This document shows positions 34,149 through 42,261 of a stretch of DNA of 64,000 nt, piece by piece. Both the position numbers and the translations under genes were made by a program. The notes beneath the pieces were generated by a model that was given only the letters and a program-made list of their open reading frames with translations, was not told where the DNA came from and did not search any database. How positions within the stretch are numbered: the first letter of the stretch is position 1; each line of letters opens with the position of its first letter. This DNA comes from SH-MAG3 sp036374995 (GTDB taxonomy: Bacteria > Gemmatimonadota > Gemmatimonadetes > Longimicrobiales > RSA9), in assembly GCA_036374995.1 (NCBI GenBank), contig DASUSS010000033.1, forward strand, positions 1 through 64,000, in the 5' to 3' direction.

Positions 34149-36779
34149 TCAGTCGGTACGGAGCACGGTCATCGGCGATGTCCTCGCAGCGCGGCGGGCG
34201 GGCACGAGCATGGCCATCATGGCGACGAGCGCGAGCACGAGCGGCACGGTGATGAACGTGGGTGGATCGAGCGGTGAGAGCTCGAACAGCATGCTCGTCA
34301 GCAGCCGCGTCAGCGCAATGGCGCCGGCGAGGCCGATCGCCACACCGGCGATGATGGGGCGGAACCCGTCGCGGAGCACGAGCGCCAGGACGCCGGCGGG
34401 CGATGCACCGAGCGCAACGCGCACGCCGAGCTCGGCCGTCCTGCGCTCGACCGTGTACGAGACCGTGCCGTAGATGCCGATCATTGCGAGCAGCAGTGCC
34501 GTGAGCGCGAACGCCGTGAGCAGCAGCGTGCGGAAACGCGGCAGCGTCAGCGTGCTCGCGAGCACCGTGTCGAGCGGACGCACCTGCGCGATCGCGACCC
34601 GGGGGTTCACCTCCCGGATCGCCGCGATGACCGCGTCGCTCACACTCATGGCATCGATCGATGTGCGGACGACGAGTGCGGGATCGTCGCGCATGTACGC
34701 GGGCGCGTTTGCGTTCGGGAAGTAGATCGTCGCATCGCGCGAACGATCCAGCGTGAAGTGCGCGAGCCCGCCGACCACGCCGACCACCTCGTACTGCTCG
34801 TCGCCGAACCGGATCCGGGCACCGACCGGATCCTCGCCCGGCCAGTGGAGGCGTGCGGCCGTTTCGTCGATGACGACGACACGGGCGGCGTCGGCCCGAT
34901 CATCGGCCGGCGTCAGGCCCCGCCCGCGCAGCACGGGCACGCCGAGCGCCGCGAACACGTCCGGCGATGCGGCGCGCGTCTCCGCGCCGGGCCGATCCTC
35001 CTGCGCCGGCTCCGGCCGGCCGACGATCGTGAAGCTGTTGCTGTTGAAGCCGCCGGACAGCGGCAGAATGTCGAGCGTGCCGGCGGTCTCCACGCCGGGC
35101 ACGGCGGCGAGCCGATCGAGCAGAACGTCGTAATACGTGGTGAGACGCTCGTCCTGGAGGTCCGGCGGCGTGAGCAGCTGCATCGTGAGCGCGCCGTGCG
35201 CCTCGAGCCCGGGATCGACGGTTTCGAGCCGCACGAGCGAGCGGATGAGCAGCCCGGCCGCGACGAGCACGACTACCGCGACCGCGACTTCTGCACCGAT
35301 GATCGTTGCGCGCAGGCCATGCGCGGAGCCATCCGCAATGCGCGCGCCCGAGTGCAGCCCCGCTGCCGCATCATGACGCGCTGACCGGAGTGCCGGCAGC
35401 AGTCCGAAGAGCAGTGCCGCTCCGACGGTGACGCCGATCGCAGACACGAAGACGCGCGCGTCGAACTGCACCAGCTCGAGACGTGGCAGCCGACCGGCCA
35501 GCGCCAGACGCAGCGCCCGCAGTCCCGCCGCTGCGACCACCATGCCGAGCGCCGAGCCGATCACGGCGAGCACCAGGTTCTCGACCAGCAGCTGGCGCGC
35601 GATGCGCGCCCGCGCCGCGCCGAGAGCGGTGCGCACGTCCAGCTCCCGCTGCCGCACACTGCCACGCACGAGCAGCAGATTCGCCACGTTCGCACACGCT
35701 ATGAGCAGCACGAGAGTGACCGCGCCCAGCAGCATCAGGAGCGGTGCCCGCACGCCGCCGGTCCGGTCCTCCAGCAGCGGCACGAGCCGCGCTCCGTAGC
35801 CGTCGTTGTTCTCCGGATAGGCCGCCACCAGCTGCGCCTGAAGCGCGTCCACCTCCGCCTGCGCCTGTGACAGCGCAACACCTTCGCGCAGACGGATCAG
35901 CGCTGTGAACGAGCGCGAGCCGCGGCTGTTCGTCTCGAAATACGCCGCCGGCGGCGCCCACATGCGCGGAGTGCCGAACGAGCCACCCGACAACCCCGGA
36001 TCCTCCAGGTCACGCGGCGCAACACCCACCACCGTCCGCGCGATACCGTTCGCCTCGATCGTGCGGCCGAGAACGGCGCTGTCCCCACCGAACTGCTCCT
36101 GCCACAAACCCCAGCTCAGCACCACCACGCGGCCACGCCCCGGCTCCGCTTCCTCCGCCAGGAAGAAACGGCCCAGCGCCGGACGTACGCCCAGAACGTC
36201 GAACCACGCCGCATCCACGTACGCTGCATCGACCCGCTGCGCTACCCCATTCTCCACCAGCGACACCAGCCACTCGTCGTACGCCGCCGCCGCTTCCCAC
36301 GAGCCCGCCTGCGCACGCATGTCCGCGAAGTTCGCGTACGAGATCGTGCCCCGGCTACCCTCGGGGTCCGTCAGCCGGACATCCTTCAGACGCACGATGC
36401 GCGAGTCCGGGTCGTACGCGAACGGGCGCAGCAGCACTCCGTCCACGACGCTGAACACCAGGGTCGTCGCCCCGATCGCGATCGCCAGCGTCGCGATCGC
36501 AACCAGCGCGAACGACGGCGCGCGCCGCAGCGCACGCCAAGCGTACCGGAGATCCTGCGTCAGCTCATCCACCGGCCGCCAGCCGCGCGCCGCGCGCGAC
36601 TCCTCCAGCCACCGGCCCTCCGCACCGAAATCCCGCAGTGCCGTCCGGCGCGCCTCCGCCGGCGTCAGCCCCGATCGCACGCGCTCCGCCACTTCCTGCT
36701 CGACGTGCTGGCGCAGCTCGTCGCGCATCTCGCGCCACCGCCGCCGCCGTGGCAGCAACCGTCCGAGTCTCGACAACAT
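34149..36779 (-). CDS. ADOP-family ABC transporter permease (MacB/FtsX-like)
   Basis: 876 residues. I start at the ATG at 36779 (MLSRLGRLLPRRRRWREM) rather than the TTG at 36848, because that TTG is part of a TTGACA promoter box. The N-terminal ~80 residues are the ADOP-specific helical domain (HVEQEVAERVRSGLTPAEA). A MacB-type periplasmic core follows after the first TM helix (SFALVAIATLAIAIGATTLVFSVVDGVLL). The second FtsX copy begins near LRATIIGAEVAVAVVVLVAAG and ends VALVAMMAMLVPARRAA. Acidobacterial duplicated orphan permeases lack a linked ATPase gene, as here. They may export peptides, lipids or toxic compounds. PadR is co-encoded downstream. Confidence 0.92.
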   Translation of the reverse strand: MLSRLGRLLPRRRRWREMRDELRQHVEQEVAERVRSGLTPAEARRTALRDFGAEGRWLEESRAARGWRPVDELTQDLRYAWRALRRAPSFALVAIATLAIAIGATTLVFSVVDGVLLRPFAYDPDSRIVRLKDVRLTDPEGSRGTISYANFADMRAQAGSWEAAAAYDEWLVSLVENGVAQRVDAAYVDAAWFDVLGVRPALGRFFLAEEAEPGRGRVVVLSWGLWQEQFGGDSAVLGRTIEANGIARTVVGVAPRDLEDPGLSGGSFGTPRMWAPPAAYFETNSRGSRSFTALIRLREGVALSQAQAEVDALQAQLVAAYPENNDGYGARLVPLLEDRTGGVRAPLLMLLGAVTLVLLIACANVANLLLVRGSVRQRELDVRTALGAARARIARQLLVENLVLAVIGSALGMVVAAAGLRALRLALAGRLPRLELVQFDARVFVSAIGVTVGAALLFGLLPALRSARHDAAAGLHSGARIADGSAHGLRATIIGAEVAVAVVVLVAAGLLIRSLVRLETVDPGLEAHGALTMQLLTPPDLQDERLTTYYDVLLDRLAAVPGVETAGTLDILPLSGGFNSNSFTIVGRPEPAQEDRPGAETRAASPDVFAALGVPVLRGRGLTPADDRADAARVVVIDETAARLHWPGEDPVGARIRFGDEQYEVVGVVGGLAHFTLDRSRDATIYFPNANAPAYMRDDPALVVRTSIDAMSVSDAVIAAIREVNPRVAIAQVRPLDTVLASTLTLPRFRTLLLTAFALTALLLAMIGIYGTVSYTVERRTAELGVRVALGASPAGVLALVLRDGFRPIIAGVAIGLAGAIALTRLLTSMLFELSPLDPPTFITVPLVLALVAMMAMLVPARRAARTSPMTVLRTD

Positions 36780-36813
36780 GCTGATCCGCCGTTCGGGGGG
36801 ATTACCATGACGT

Positions 36814-36841
36814 TCGACAACAGTGGCAGGCTTGTTGTCGA
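36814..36841 (-). promoter_or_regulatory. Palindromic operator of the ADOP-PadR operon
   Basis: TCGACAAC (36814-36821) and GTTGTCGA (36834-36841) form a perfect 8-bp inverted repeat around 12 bases. A third half-site TCGACAAC lies at 36770-36777. On the minus strand a TTGACA hexamer (36848-36843) precedes it by one base and a weak -10 (CACTGT, 36825-36820) falls inside it at 17-bp spacing. Binding here would block the promoter; PadR is the likely ligand-responsive repressor. Only the repeat is observed; the rest is inferred. Confidence 0.55.
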
Positions 36842-36875
36842 GTGTCAAGGCAAGCGGGGCGAGCGCCGCGGCCGG

Positions 36876-38078
36876 TCACCACTCCGGCCGCAGCGCCACG
36901 ACGGAGAGCACGTCCAGCTCGTCGGACTCGAGGCCGATGATGAGATCGCGCGTCGCACCGAGGAATCGCACGTTGTCCGGCATCCGGACCTCTCCCAGAT
37001 ACGCGCCGGCGGCATCGAAGACGTCGAAGAGTGCGCCGGGGCGGCCGACGAAGCCGTCGAGGCCGGCGAGCGGTCGCGGCCGATCGCGCTGGACCCAGAG
37101 CCGCCGCTCGGCGTCGATGTCGAGGCGGCCGATGCGCGCGGGCGTGGGCGGCGGCTCCGCGCGCGCCACGGCGTCACTGATCTCGTCGGGAATGCCCGGC
37201 TCCTGGGGCGTCGACTCGCCCTCGTCGAGCGGGAGCGGGTCGACGCTGCGGCAGATCGTGTGGGACGGCACGCCATTGCGATAGACGTGCACGAGATACT
37301 CCGGTCCAGCGGCGACCGCGAGGATGCTGTCACCGTGGAGCGCCGCCAGGGGGACCGGCCAGCCGGGCGCGGTGATCGGCGCCGCGCCGCGCACCAGCAC
37401 GACGGGCACGTCGCGCTGCGCCACGGTATCGACCGGCTGGCCGACGACGCCGCCGCGAACGACGACGTGCACGCGGCTCGATGCATCCCCGCGCAGCGGT
37501 GGCCCGGGCTGGGCGAGGAGCAGCCCGGAGCCGTCGAGGTGCAGCCAGCGCGCGCCGCCACCGAGCGCCGCCGTGAACGCGGGCTCGACCGGCACATCGT
37601 CGAGCGTCGTACCGGCGCTGTCGAACACGACGAGCTTCGAGCGGGCGGGGTCGTAGACGATGAGCCGGCCATCCGTCCGCCAGGCCGCGGCGAACGGTGC
37701 CGTGAGCTCACCGGGCCCGGCACCCGCCCTGCCCCAGCGTCCCACCAGTTGACCGTCGAATGCGATGACGATGATCTCGCGGAGCCGGAAATCGACGAGT
37801 GCGATGCGTCCCGCCGTCTCGTCGATGGCCGCACTGACGGGGACGAGCAGCTCGCCGCCGGGCTTCGAACCATCGAGGCGCCACGCGAGCTGGAGGTCGG
37901 GCGGATTCGTCCAGGCGACCGGCTCGTCCGCGACGCGCACCTCCCCGCCCTGCGGCGCACTGCACCATTCCGGAATCGCCTCGCCGCAGCCGGACGCGAT
38001 GACGAGCAACGGCCATGCTGCTCGTGCACGCAGGCGCGCGCAGTCGCGGACGGAGCGGAGGCAGCGTGCCGGGCTCAC
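36876..38078 (-). CDS. 6-bladed beta-propeller lipoprotein-like protein
   Basis: 400 residues from a GTG at 38078 overlapping the regulator stop (GTGA). The N-terminus has a lipobox-like AAWPLLVIASGC. The rest has the repeating blade pattern of 6-bladed propeller/NHL-type proteins: DETAGRIALVDFRLREIIVIAFDGQLVGRWGR, RTDGRLIVYDPARSKLVVFD, DSGLLLAQPG, GDSILAVAAGPEYLVHVYRN, DIDAERRLWVQRDR, ATRDLIIGLESDELDVLSVVAL. Such proteins are found outside the membrane as sensors or binding proteins. Because it is coupled to the BTAD-TPR regulator, it may be a cognate sensor or target of that regulator. Confidence 0.78.
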   Translation of the reverse strand: MSPARCLRSVRDCARLRARAAWPLLVIASGCGEAIPEWCSAPQGGEVRVADEPVAWTNPPDLQLAWRLDGSKPGGELLVPVSAAIDETAGRIALVDFRLREIIVIAFDGQLVGRWGRAGAGPGELTAPFAAAWRTDGRLIVYDPARSKLVVFDSAGTTLDDVPVEPAFTAALGGGARWLHLDGSGLLLAQPGPPLRGDASSRVHVVVRGGVVGQPVDTVAQRDVPVVLVRGAAPITAPGWPVPLAALHGDSILAVAAGPEYLVHVYRNGVPSHTICRSVDPLPLDEGESTPQEPGIPDEISDAVARAEPPPTPARIGRLDIDAERRLWVQRDRPRPLAGLDGFVGRPGALFDVFDAAGAYLGEVRMPDNVRFLGATRDLIIGLESDELDVLSVVALRPEW

Positions 38079-40438
38079 GGTTCGCTGCGCTCGAGACGTC
38101 GACCGCCGGGCGTCCGGTGCAGACCGGTGCGTTCGACGAGACTGCGGAACCGGGGCTCATCACGGAGCGGCACGAGCTGCGGATCAACGGCGAGGAACGC
38201 CATCGAGTGCGAGCGGTGCTCGTACGCCTCCTCCAGGGATGCGAGCGCTGCGCCCTGATCATCGAGCGCGGCGTAGACCTTGGCCATCTCGTACGGCGGA
38301 ATGTAATCGGCACCCTCGCGCTGCTGGAGCTGCTGCACGAGCGCGCGCGCCGGCTCGCGGCGGCCCGCGTTCGCGAGTGCACGCGCGTGCAGTGCGACAT
38401 TGAGCGGAGCTTCGCGGGACAGCCGGGTCGATCGCTCGAAATCACGGAGCGCGGCATCGACCTGATGCAGCTCCTCACGCGCCTGTGCACGCCATAGGTA
38501 GGCGAGTGCGAACTCCGGGTCGAGCTCGAGTGCGCGCGTGCACTGTGCCACGGCGGCTTCGTAGTCGCCGGCGTAGTAGAGCACCCAGCCGAGTGCGGCG
38601 TTCGCGATGACGGACAGCGGGTCGAGCTCCATCGCCCGGCCCATCTCGATGACGGCCTCGTCGAAGCGGCCCATGGCGGTGAGGAAGTTCGCGTACCACT
38701 GGTGCGCCGTGGAGTAGGCGGGCTCGAGCTCGATCGCGCGGCGGAACTCGCGCTCGGCATCCGTCCAGTCCCAGTCGTGATAGAGTGCGACGTAGCCGAG
38801 CGTCGCGTGCGGCTCGCCCATCGATGCGTCGAGCTCGAGTGCGCGGCGCGCGGACCGTGCGGCGGCCGGGAACGCGTCGCGCGGCGGGATCACATCGTAG
38901 AAGCCGAGCACGGCGAACGCATCGCCCAGGCCCGCGTGCGCGCGCGCATAATCGGGCGCCCGGTCCACGGCCTGCCGGAAGAAGCCCGCCGCCGCGCGGA
39001 GGCTCTCCGCCGTCCGGCGATGCCACTGATAGCGACCCCTGAGGTAGAGATTGAACGCCTCGGGATCCGCCGGCGCATTCTCCGGCGCCGCGAAGCGCGT
39101 GGCGTCGGCGCCCTTCACGGCACCGCGCAGGCGTGTCGCGATCTGGCGGGAGATCTCTTCCTGGATCGCAAACACATCCTCGGTCCTTCGGTCGTACGTC
39201 TCGGTCCAGAGCTGGAAGCCGTTCCGTGCATCGGTCAGGCGCACCACGATGCGCAGGCTGTCGCCCGAGTGACGCACGCTGCCCTCGAGCACGGCCGTCA
39301 CGTTCAGCTGCGTCGCGATCTGCCGCACGTCGACCGCACGACCCTTGAACGCGAACGCGGACGTGCGCCCGACGACCGCGAGTCCGTCGATGTGGGAGAG
39401 TCGCACGATCAGCTCCTCCGCCATGCCATCCGCGAAATACTCGTATTCGCCGCCGGCACTGAGATCCGCGAACGGCAGGACGGCGATCGCCTGCGGCGCC
39501 TCGGCCACGGCGGCCGGCCGCGTCCGCAGCAGCGCGACGATGCCGATGCTCACGAGCGCGAGGGCGATCAGCATCCCCTCGACGTGTGCCAGGCGCACAC
39601 GGCGACGAAGCGGCCGCGGCCCGCCGGCTTCGCCTGCCGCGGCGGCCGGCGGAATCGATGCGGGCTTCGGTTCCGCCTGCATCACGGGCTGTGCGGCGGC
39701 AGGCGTGGGGGCGGCCGGTGCCGGCGGCGGTGCCGCGCGCAGCTCCTCGACGAGCGCGAGCACGTCCGCATCCGGCGCGAGGCCGAGCTCTTCCTCCAGC
39801 AGTGCCGCATGCACCCGCGCGTGCTGGAGCGCCGCGGCGCGCTCCCCCGCACGCTCGAGCGCGCGCATCAGGCGAAGCGCGATCCGCGAGCTCAGCGGAT
39901 CATCCGCTGCGAGGCTGCGCCACCAGTGTGCGGCCTCCGTCAACGCGTTCTGCCGCTCCGCTTCCTCCGCAAGCGCTTCCAGTGCGCGCGCCCGCTCGCG
40001 CGCGAGCCGCTCCCGCTGCGCATCGACCCAGCGCTCGAGCTCATCCGCGTCCGTCAGGTAGAATCCGTCGAGGAAGGGGGCCGCGTGCAGCTCGACCGCG
40101 CGGCGCCAGGCGCCGCGCTCGATGGCATCCGCGAACTCCCACGCGTCACTCGGCAGCCGCTCCGGATTGAGCCTCAGATCGTCCCCGACCGGGATTACCG
40201 CCTCCCCCCCGACCGCCTGGTTGATGCGGTAGACCGAGTCGGACAGCATGTGGCGGGCGCGGTCGGTGTCGGAGTCCGGCCAGAGGTAGCCGATCAGCTT
40301 GTCGCGCGTGACGCCGCGCTCGCGCGCGAGGGCGAGCAGCGCGAGCAGCCCCAGCCGGCGCCGCTGCACGGCCCGGCCCGTGACCGGGCCGGACGGCCCG
40401 TCAATGGACGCACTGCCGAAGAGCTTGAGACGAAACAA
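38075..40438 (-). CDS. BTAD-TPR membrane regulator with TolB/FlgO-like domain
   Basis: 787 residues from a TTG at 40438 (FRLKLFGSASIDGPSGPV), my best guess since no start has a good ribosome site. The N-terminal ~90 residues are an OmpR-type winged helix with the typical RRLGLLALLALARERGVTRDKLIGYLWPD. A BTAD domain follows (AWRRAVELHAAPFLDGFYL ... LARERARALEALAEEAERQ). A transmembrane helix lies near VEGMLIALALVSIGIVALL, then a TolB/FlgO-like segment (IAVLPFADLSAGGEYEYFADGMAEELIVRLS ... LEGSVRHSGDSLRIVVRL) and TPRs to the end. The same architecture is abundant in Gemmatimonadota. It should be a membrane-tethered transcription factor, like CadC in principle. Confidence 0.88.
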   Translation of the reverse strand: MFRLKLFGSASIDGPSGPVTGRAVQRRRLGLLALLALARERGVTRDKLIGYLWPDSDTDRARHMLSDSVYRINQAVGGEAVIPVGDDLRLNPERLPSDAWEFADAIERGAWRRAVELHAAPFLDGFYLTDADELERWVDAQRERLARERARALEALAEEAERQNALTEAAHWWRSLAADDPLSSRIALRLMRALERAGERAAALQHARVHAALLEEELGLAPDADVLALVEELRAAPPPAPAAPTPAAAQPVMQAEPKPASIPPAAAAGEAGGPRPLRRRVRLAHVEGMLIALALVSIGIVALLRTRPAAVAEAPQAIAVLPFADLSAGGEYEYFADGMAEELIVRLSHIDGLAVVGRTSAFAFKGRAVDVRQIATQLNVTAVLEGSVRHSGDSLRIVVRLTDARNGFQLWTETYDRRTEDVFAIQEEISRQIATRLRGAVKGADATRFAAPENAPADPEAFNLYLRGRYQWHRRTAESLRAAAGFFRQAVDRAPDYARAHAGLGDAFAVLGFYDVIPPRDAFPAAARSARRALELDASMGEPHATLGYVALYHDWDWTDAEREFRRAIELEPAYSTAHQWYANFLTAMGRFDEAVIEMGRAMELDPLSVIANAALGWVLYYAGDYEAAVAQCTRALELDPEFALAYLWRAQAREELHQVDAALRDFERSTRLSREAPLNVALHARALANAGRREPARALVQQLQQREGADYIPPYEMAKVYAALDDQGAALASLEEAYEHRSHSMAFLAVDPQLVPLRDEPRFRSLVERTGLHRTPGGRRLERSEP

Positions 40439-40482
40439 GATGCAATTGGCTGAAGGGAGGCAGGAAGCGGCGATGGCGCGGC

Positions 40483-40599
40483 TGCAATGTGCATCCGCAC
40501 CCTCCGGCGCGGCAAGCCTCGCGGGTGGCCGGAGGCCGGGCGAGGGAAAGGCGACGACGGGACGACGGCGCGGCGAGGCAACGAGTGCAATGTGCCTCC
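40483..40599. promoter_or_regulatory. Direct repeats in divergent promoter region
   Basis: TGCAATGTGCATCC (40483-40496) and TGCAATGTGCCTCC (40586-40599) differ at one base and lie 103 bp apart. A shorter TGCAATTGGC occurs at 40441. The region separates the BTAD-TPR regulator (minus) from the lipoprotein gene (plus), so the repeats could be operator sites acting by looping. No clear promoter boxes could be assigned. Confidence 0.4.
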
Positions 40600-40653
40600 A
40601 CACGACGCGCGGCGGCAGACATGCCGTCGCTTCAACTCTTCGATGGAGGACTC

Positions 40654-41229
40654 ATGAGAGAACGCAGGAAGCCGTTCCGAATCGCCACACTGGCCGGACT
40701 CGCAGTCGCGGGCGGGGTCGCCTGCAGCGGCGAAGCCGCCTCGACCGCGGTCGGCCCCACCGTGTCGGCGGCGCACGCCGCGCATGCCGACGGGACAGCC
40801 GACCCCGAGGTCGCCCGCTGGCTCGCGGGCGTGCGCGAAGCGACGTCGAAGTTCCAGCAGTTCGAGGCAGCCGCCCCGGCCGGATGGGGACAGCCCGTCC
40901 TCGACTGCATGGTGAACCCCGGCGTCGGCGCCATGGGGCAGCACTACATCAACGTCGACGTGATGAACGAGCTGGCCCCGGAGGAGTACGCGCCGGAACT
41001 GCTCGTGTACGAGCCGCAGAAGAACGGGCGGATGCGGCTGGTCGCCGTGGAGTGGGCCGTGCCGATCGATGCGTGGGGCAGCGAGCCGCCCGCGCTGCAC
41101 GGCATCGAGTTCCATCAGAACACGAACCTCGGCCTGTGGGTGCTGCACGCGTGGATCTGGAAGAACAACCCGGCCGGCATGTTCGCCGACTGGAATCCGA
41201 ACGTCACCTGCGCGTACGCGCAGCCGTAA
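40654..41229 (+). CDS. Lipoprotein of unknown function, partner of a DUF4242 gene
   Basis: 191 residues, ATG at 40654 with GGAGGA four bases upstream. Signal peptide with lipobox: RIATLAGLAVAGGVAC. The mature domain reads DCMVNPGVGAMGQHYINVDV, then APELLVYEPQKNGRMRLVAVEWAVP, then GIEFHQNTNLGLWVLHAWIW and KNNPAGMFADWNPNVTC. The many conserved-looking His, Asp and Trp residues and two Cys suggest metal binding or a disulphide. I recognise no family name. It is followed 16 bp later by the DUF4242 gene, and it is divergent from the BTAD-TPR regulator. Confidence 0.8.
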   Translation: MRERRKPFRIATLAGLAVAGGVACSGEAASTAVGPTVSAAHAAHADGTADPEVARWLAGVREATSKFQQFEAAAPAGWGQPVLDCMVNPGVGAMGQHYINVDVMNELAPEEYAPELLVYEPQKNGRMRLVAVEWAVPIDAWGSEPPALHGIEFHQNTNLGLWVLHAWIWKNNPAGMFADWNPNVTCAYAQP

Positions 41230-41245
41230 TGGAGAGGAGATTCAC

Positions 41246-41536
41246 ATGCCGAAATACGTGATCGAGCGCGACCTGCCGGGCGCGGGGCAGCTGTCGCAGG
41301 AACAGCTGGCCGAGATCGCGCACCGCTCGTGTACCGTGCTGAGCGAGCTGGCCACCGGCATCCAGTGGGTGCACAGCTACGTGACGGACGACAAGATCTA
41401 CTGCGTCTACATCGCGACGGACGAGGAACGCGTGCTGCTTCACGCCCGGCGCGGCGGCTTCCCGGCAGACGTCATTGCACGGGTGCATACGATCATCGAT
41501 CCGGTCACGGCGGAGGCGGTAGTGGTCGCGAGCTGA
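41246..41536 (+). CDS. DUF4242 (SCO4226-type) small protein, paralogue
   Basis: 96 residues, MPKYVIERDLPGAGQLSQEQ then TGIQWVHSYVTDDKIYCVYIA and HARRGGFPADVIARVHTIIDP: the same fold and motif order as the 16386-16652 protein, including W-x-x-SYV and KIYCxY. The His of WVHSYV and the Cys of KIYC are potential metal ligands. It has an AGAGGAG ribosome site and follows the lipoprotein gene by 16 bp. Both DUF4242 copies in this window neighbour large TPR regulators. Confidence 0.9.
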   Translation: MPKYVIERDLPGAGQLSQEQLAEIAHRSCTVLSELATGIQWVHSYVTDDKIYCVYIATDEERVLLHARRGGFPADVIARVHTIIDPVTAEAVVVAS

Positions 41537-41592
41537 TTCGCGGCGCTCGAACGAGATTGCGGGAAGGCGATCCACGCGCGGACGGGAGAAAT

Positions 41593-41631
41593 GCGAAGGG
41601 GGCGACGCCGTCCAGGTGCCGCCCCCTTCGC
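41593..41631. terminator. Hairpin between convergent genes
   Basis: GCGAAGGGGGCG (41593-41604) pairs perfectly with CGCCCCCTTCGC (41620-41631) around a 15-base loop. It lies between the DUF4242 gene (plus) and a lipoprotein gene (minus) and can serve both. There is no T-tract, so its efficiency is uncertain. Confidence 0.65.
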
Positions 41632-41701
41632 CATTGCCGCGTTCGGGGTGAACGCGCCGATGCTCGTTCGCGTCGGACCGCCCCGGCCGGCGAGTCGCGA
41701 C

Positions 41702-42070
41702 TCAGTCGCGTACGAGCTCGGCGCCGAGATGGAGGCTGACGGGATCGAACGATACCCGGTACGTGTAGCGGCCGTTGGGCAGCAGCCGCTCGCCCACGTA
41801 GTCGACCGGCTGGAGCGTGTAGTCGTTCCCGCCGACGGTCGCGGTCACGCGCGCGTACCGGTAGGACTGTCCGATCGCCTCGTACCCGGTGGATTCGCCG
41901 GCGGCGACCGCACCGTAGTCCATGTCGACGGCCGGGAAGTTGATGACCACCCGGTCGAAATCGACGACGGACGTGTTCTCGACGCGCACCCTCACATCAT
42001 CCGTGGGCTCCATGCTGGAGCACGCTGCCGTGAGGAGGGCCGGCAGCAGAAGGATCAGAATTCGACGCAT
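41702..42070 (-). CDS. Small lipoprotein of unknown function
   Basis: 122 residues from the ATG at 42070. Lipobox signal MRRILILLLPALLTAAC. The mature part is a single beta-sandwich-like domain: DDVRVRVENTSVVDFDRVVIN, YRYARVTATVGGNDYTLQPVDYVGERLL and NGRYTYRVSFDPVSLHLGAEL. This resembles immunoglobulin-like or transthyretin-like folds. No family is named. It is read toward the DUF4242 gene and divergent from the AfsR-like regulator. Confidence 0.75.
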   Translation of the reverse strand: MRRILILLLPALLTAACSSMEPTDDVRVRVENTSVVDFDRVVINFPAVDMDYGAVAAGESTGYEAIGQSYRYARVTATVGGNDYTLQPVDYVGERLLPNGRYTYRVSFDPVSLHLGAELVRD

Positions 42071-42261
42071 TCCCGGTCTCCGTATTCTTGACGATCCTGC
42101 TACGGGAACGTCCCAGGCGCGTGCACCCTGACGTTCGGGCGCGCCGTGGACTCGGCCGTCCGTTCGCTCCGTGACGTGGCGATTGACACCCGGCACCGGG
42201 CGGCGCGATCGTGGAGACCCGCGCCGACTGCGCGGTCCCCCTACCGCCTGCGTGCGAATTC

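Noticed and set aside
42183..42211. TTGACA followed at 17 bp by CGATCG as promoter of the STAND-BTAD gene
   Set aside because: The -10 position has almost no match to TATAAT; used only as weak support for the inner start codon.
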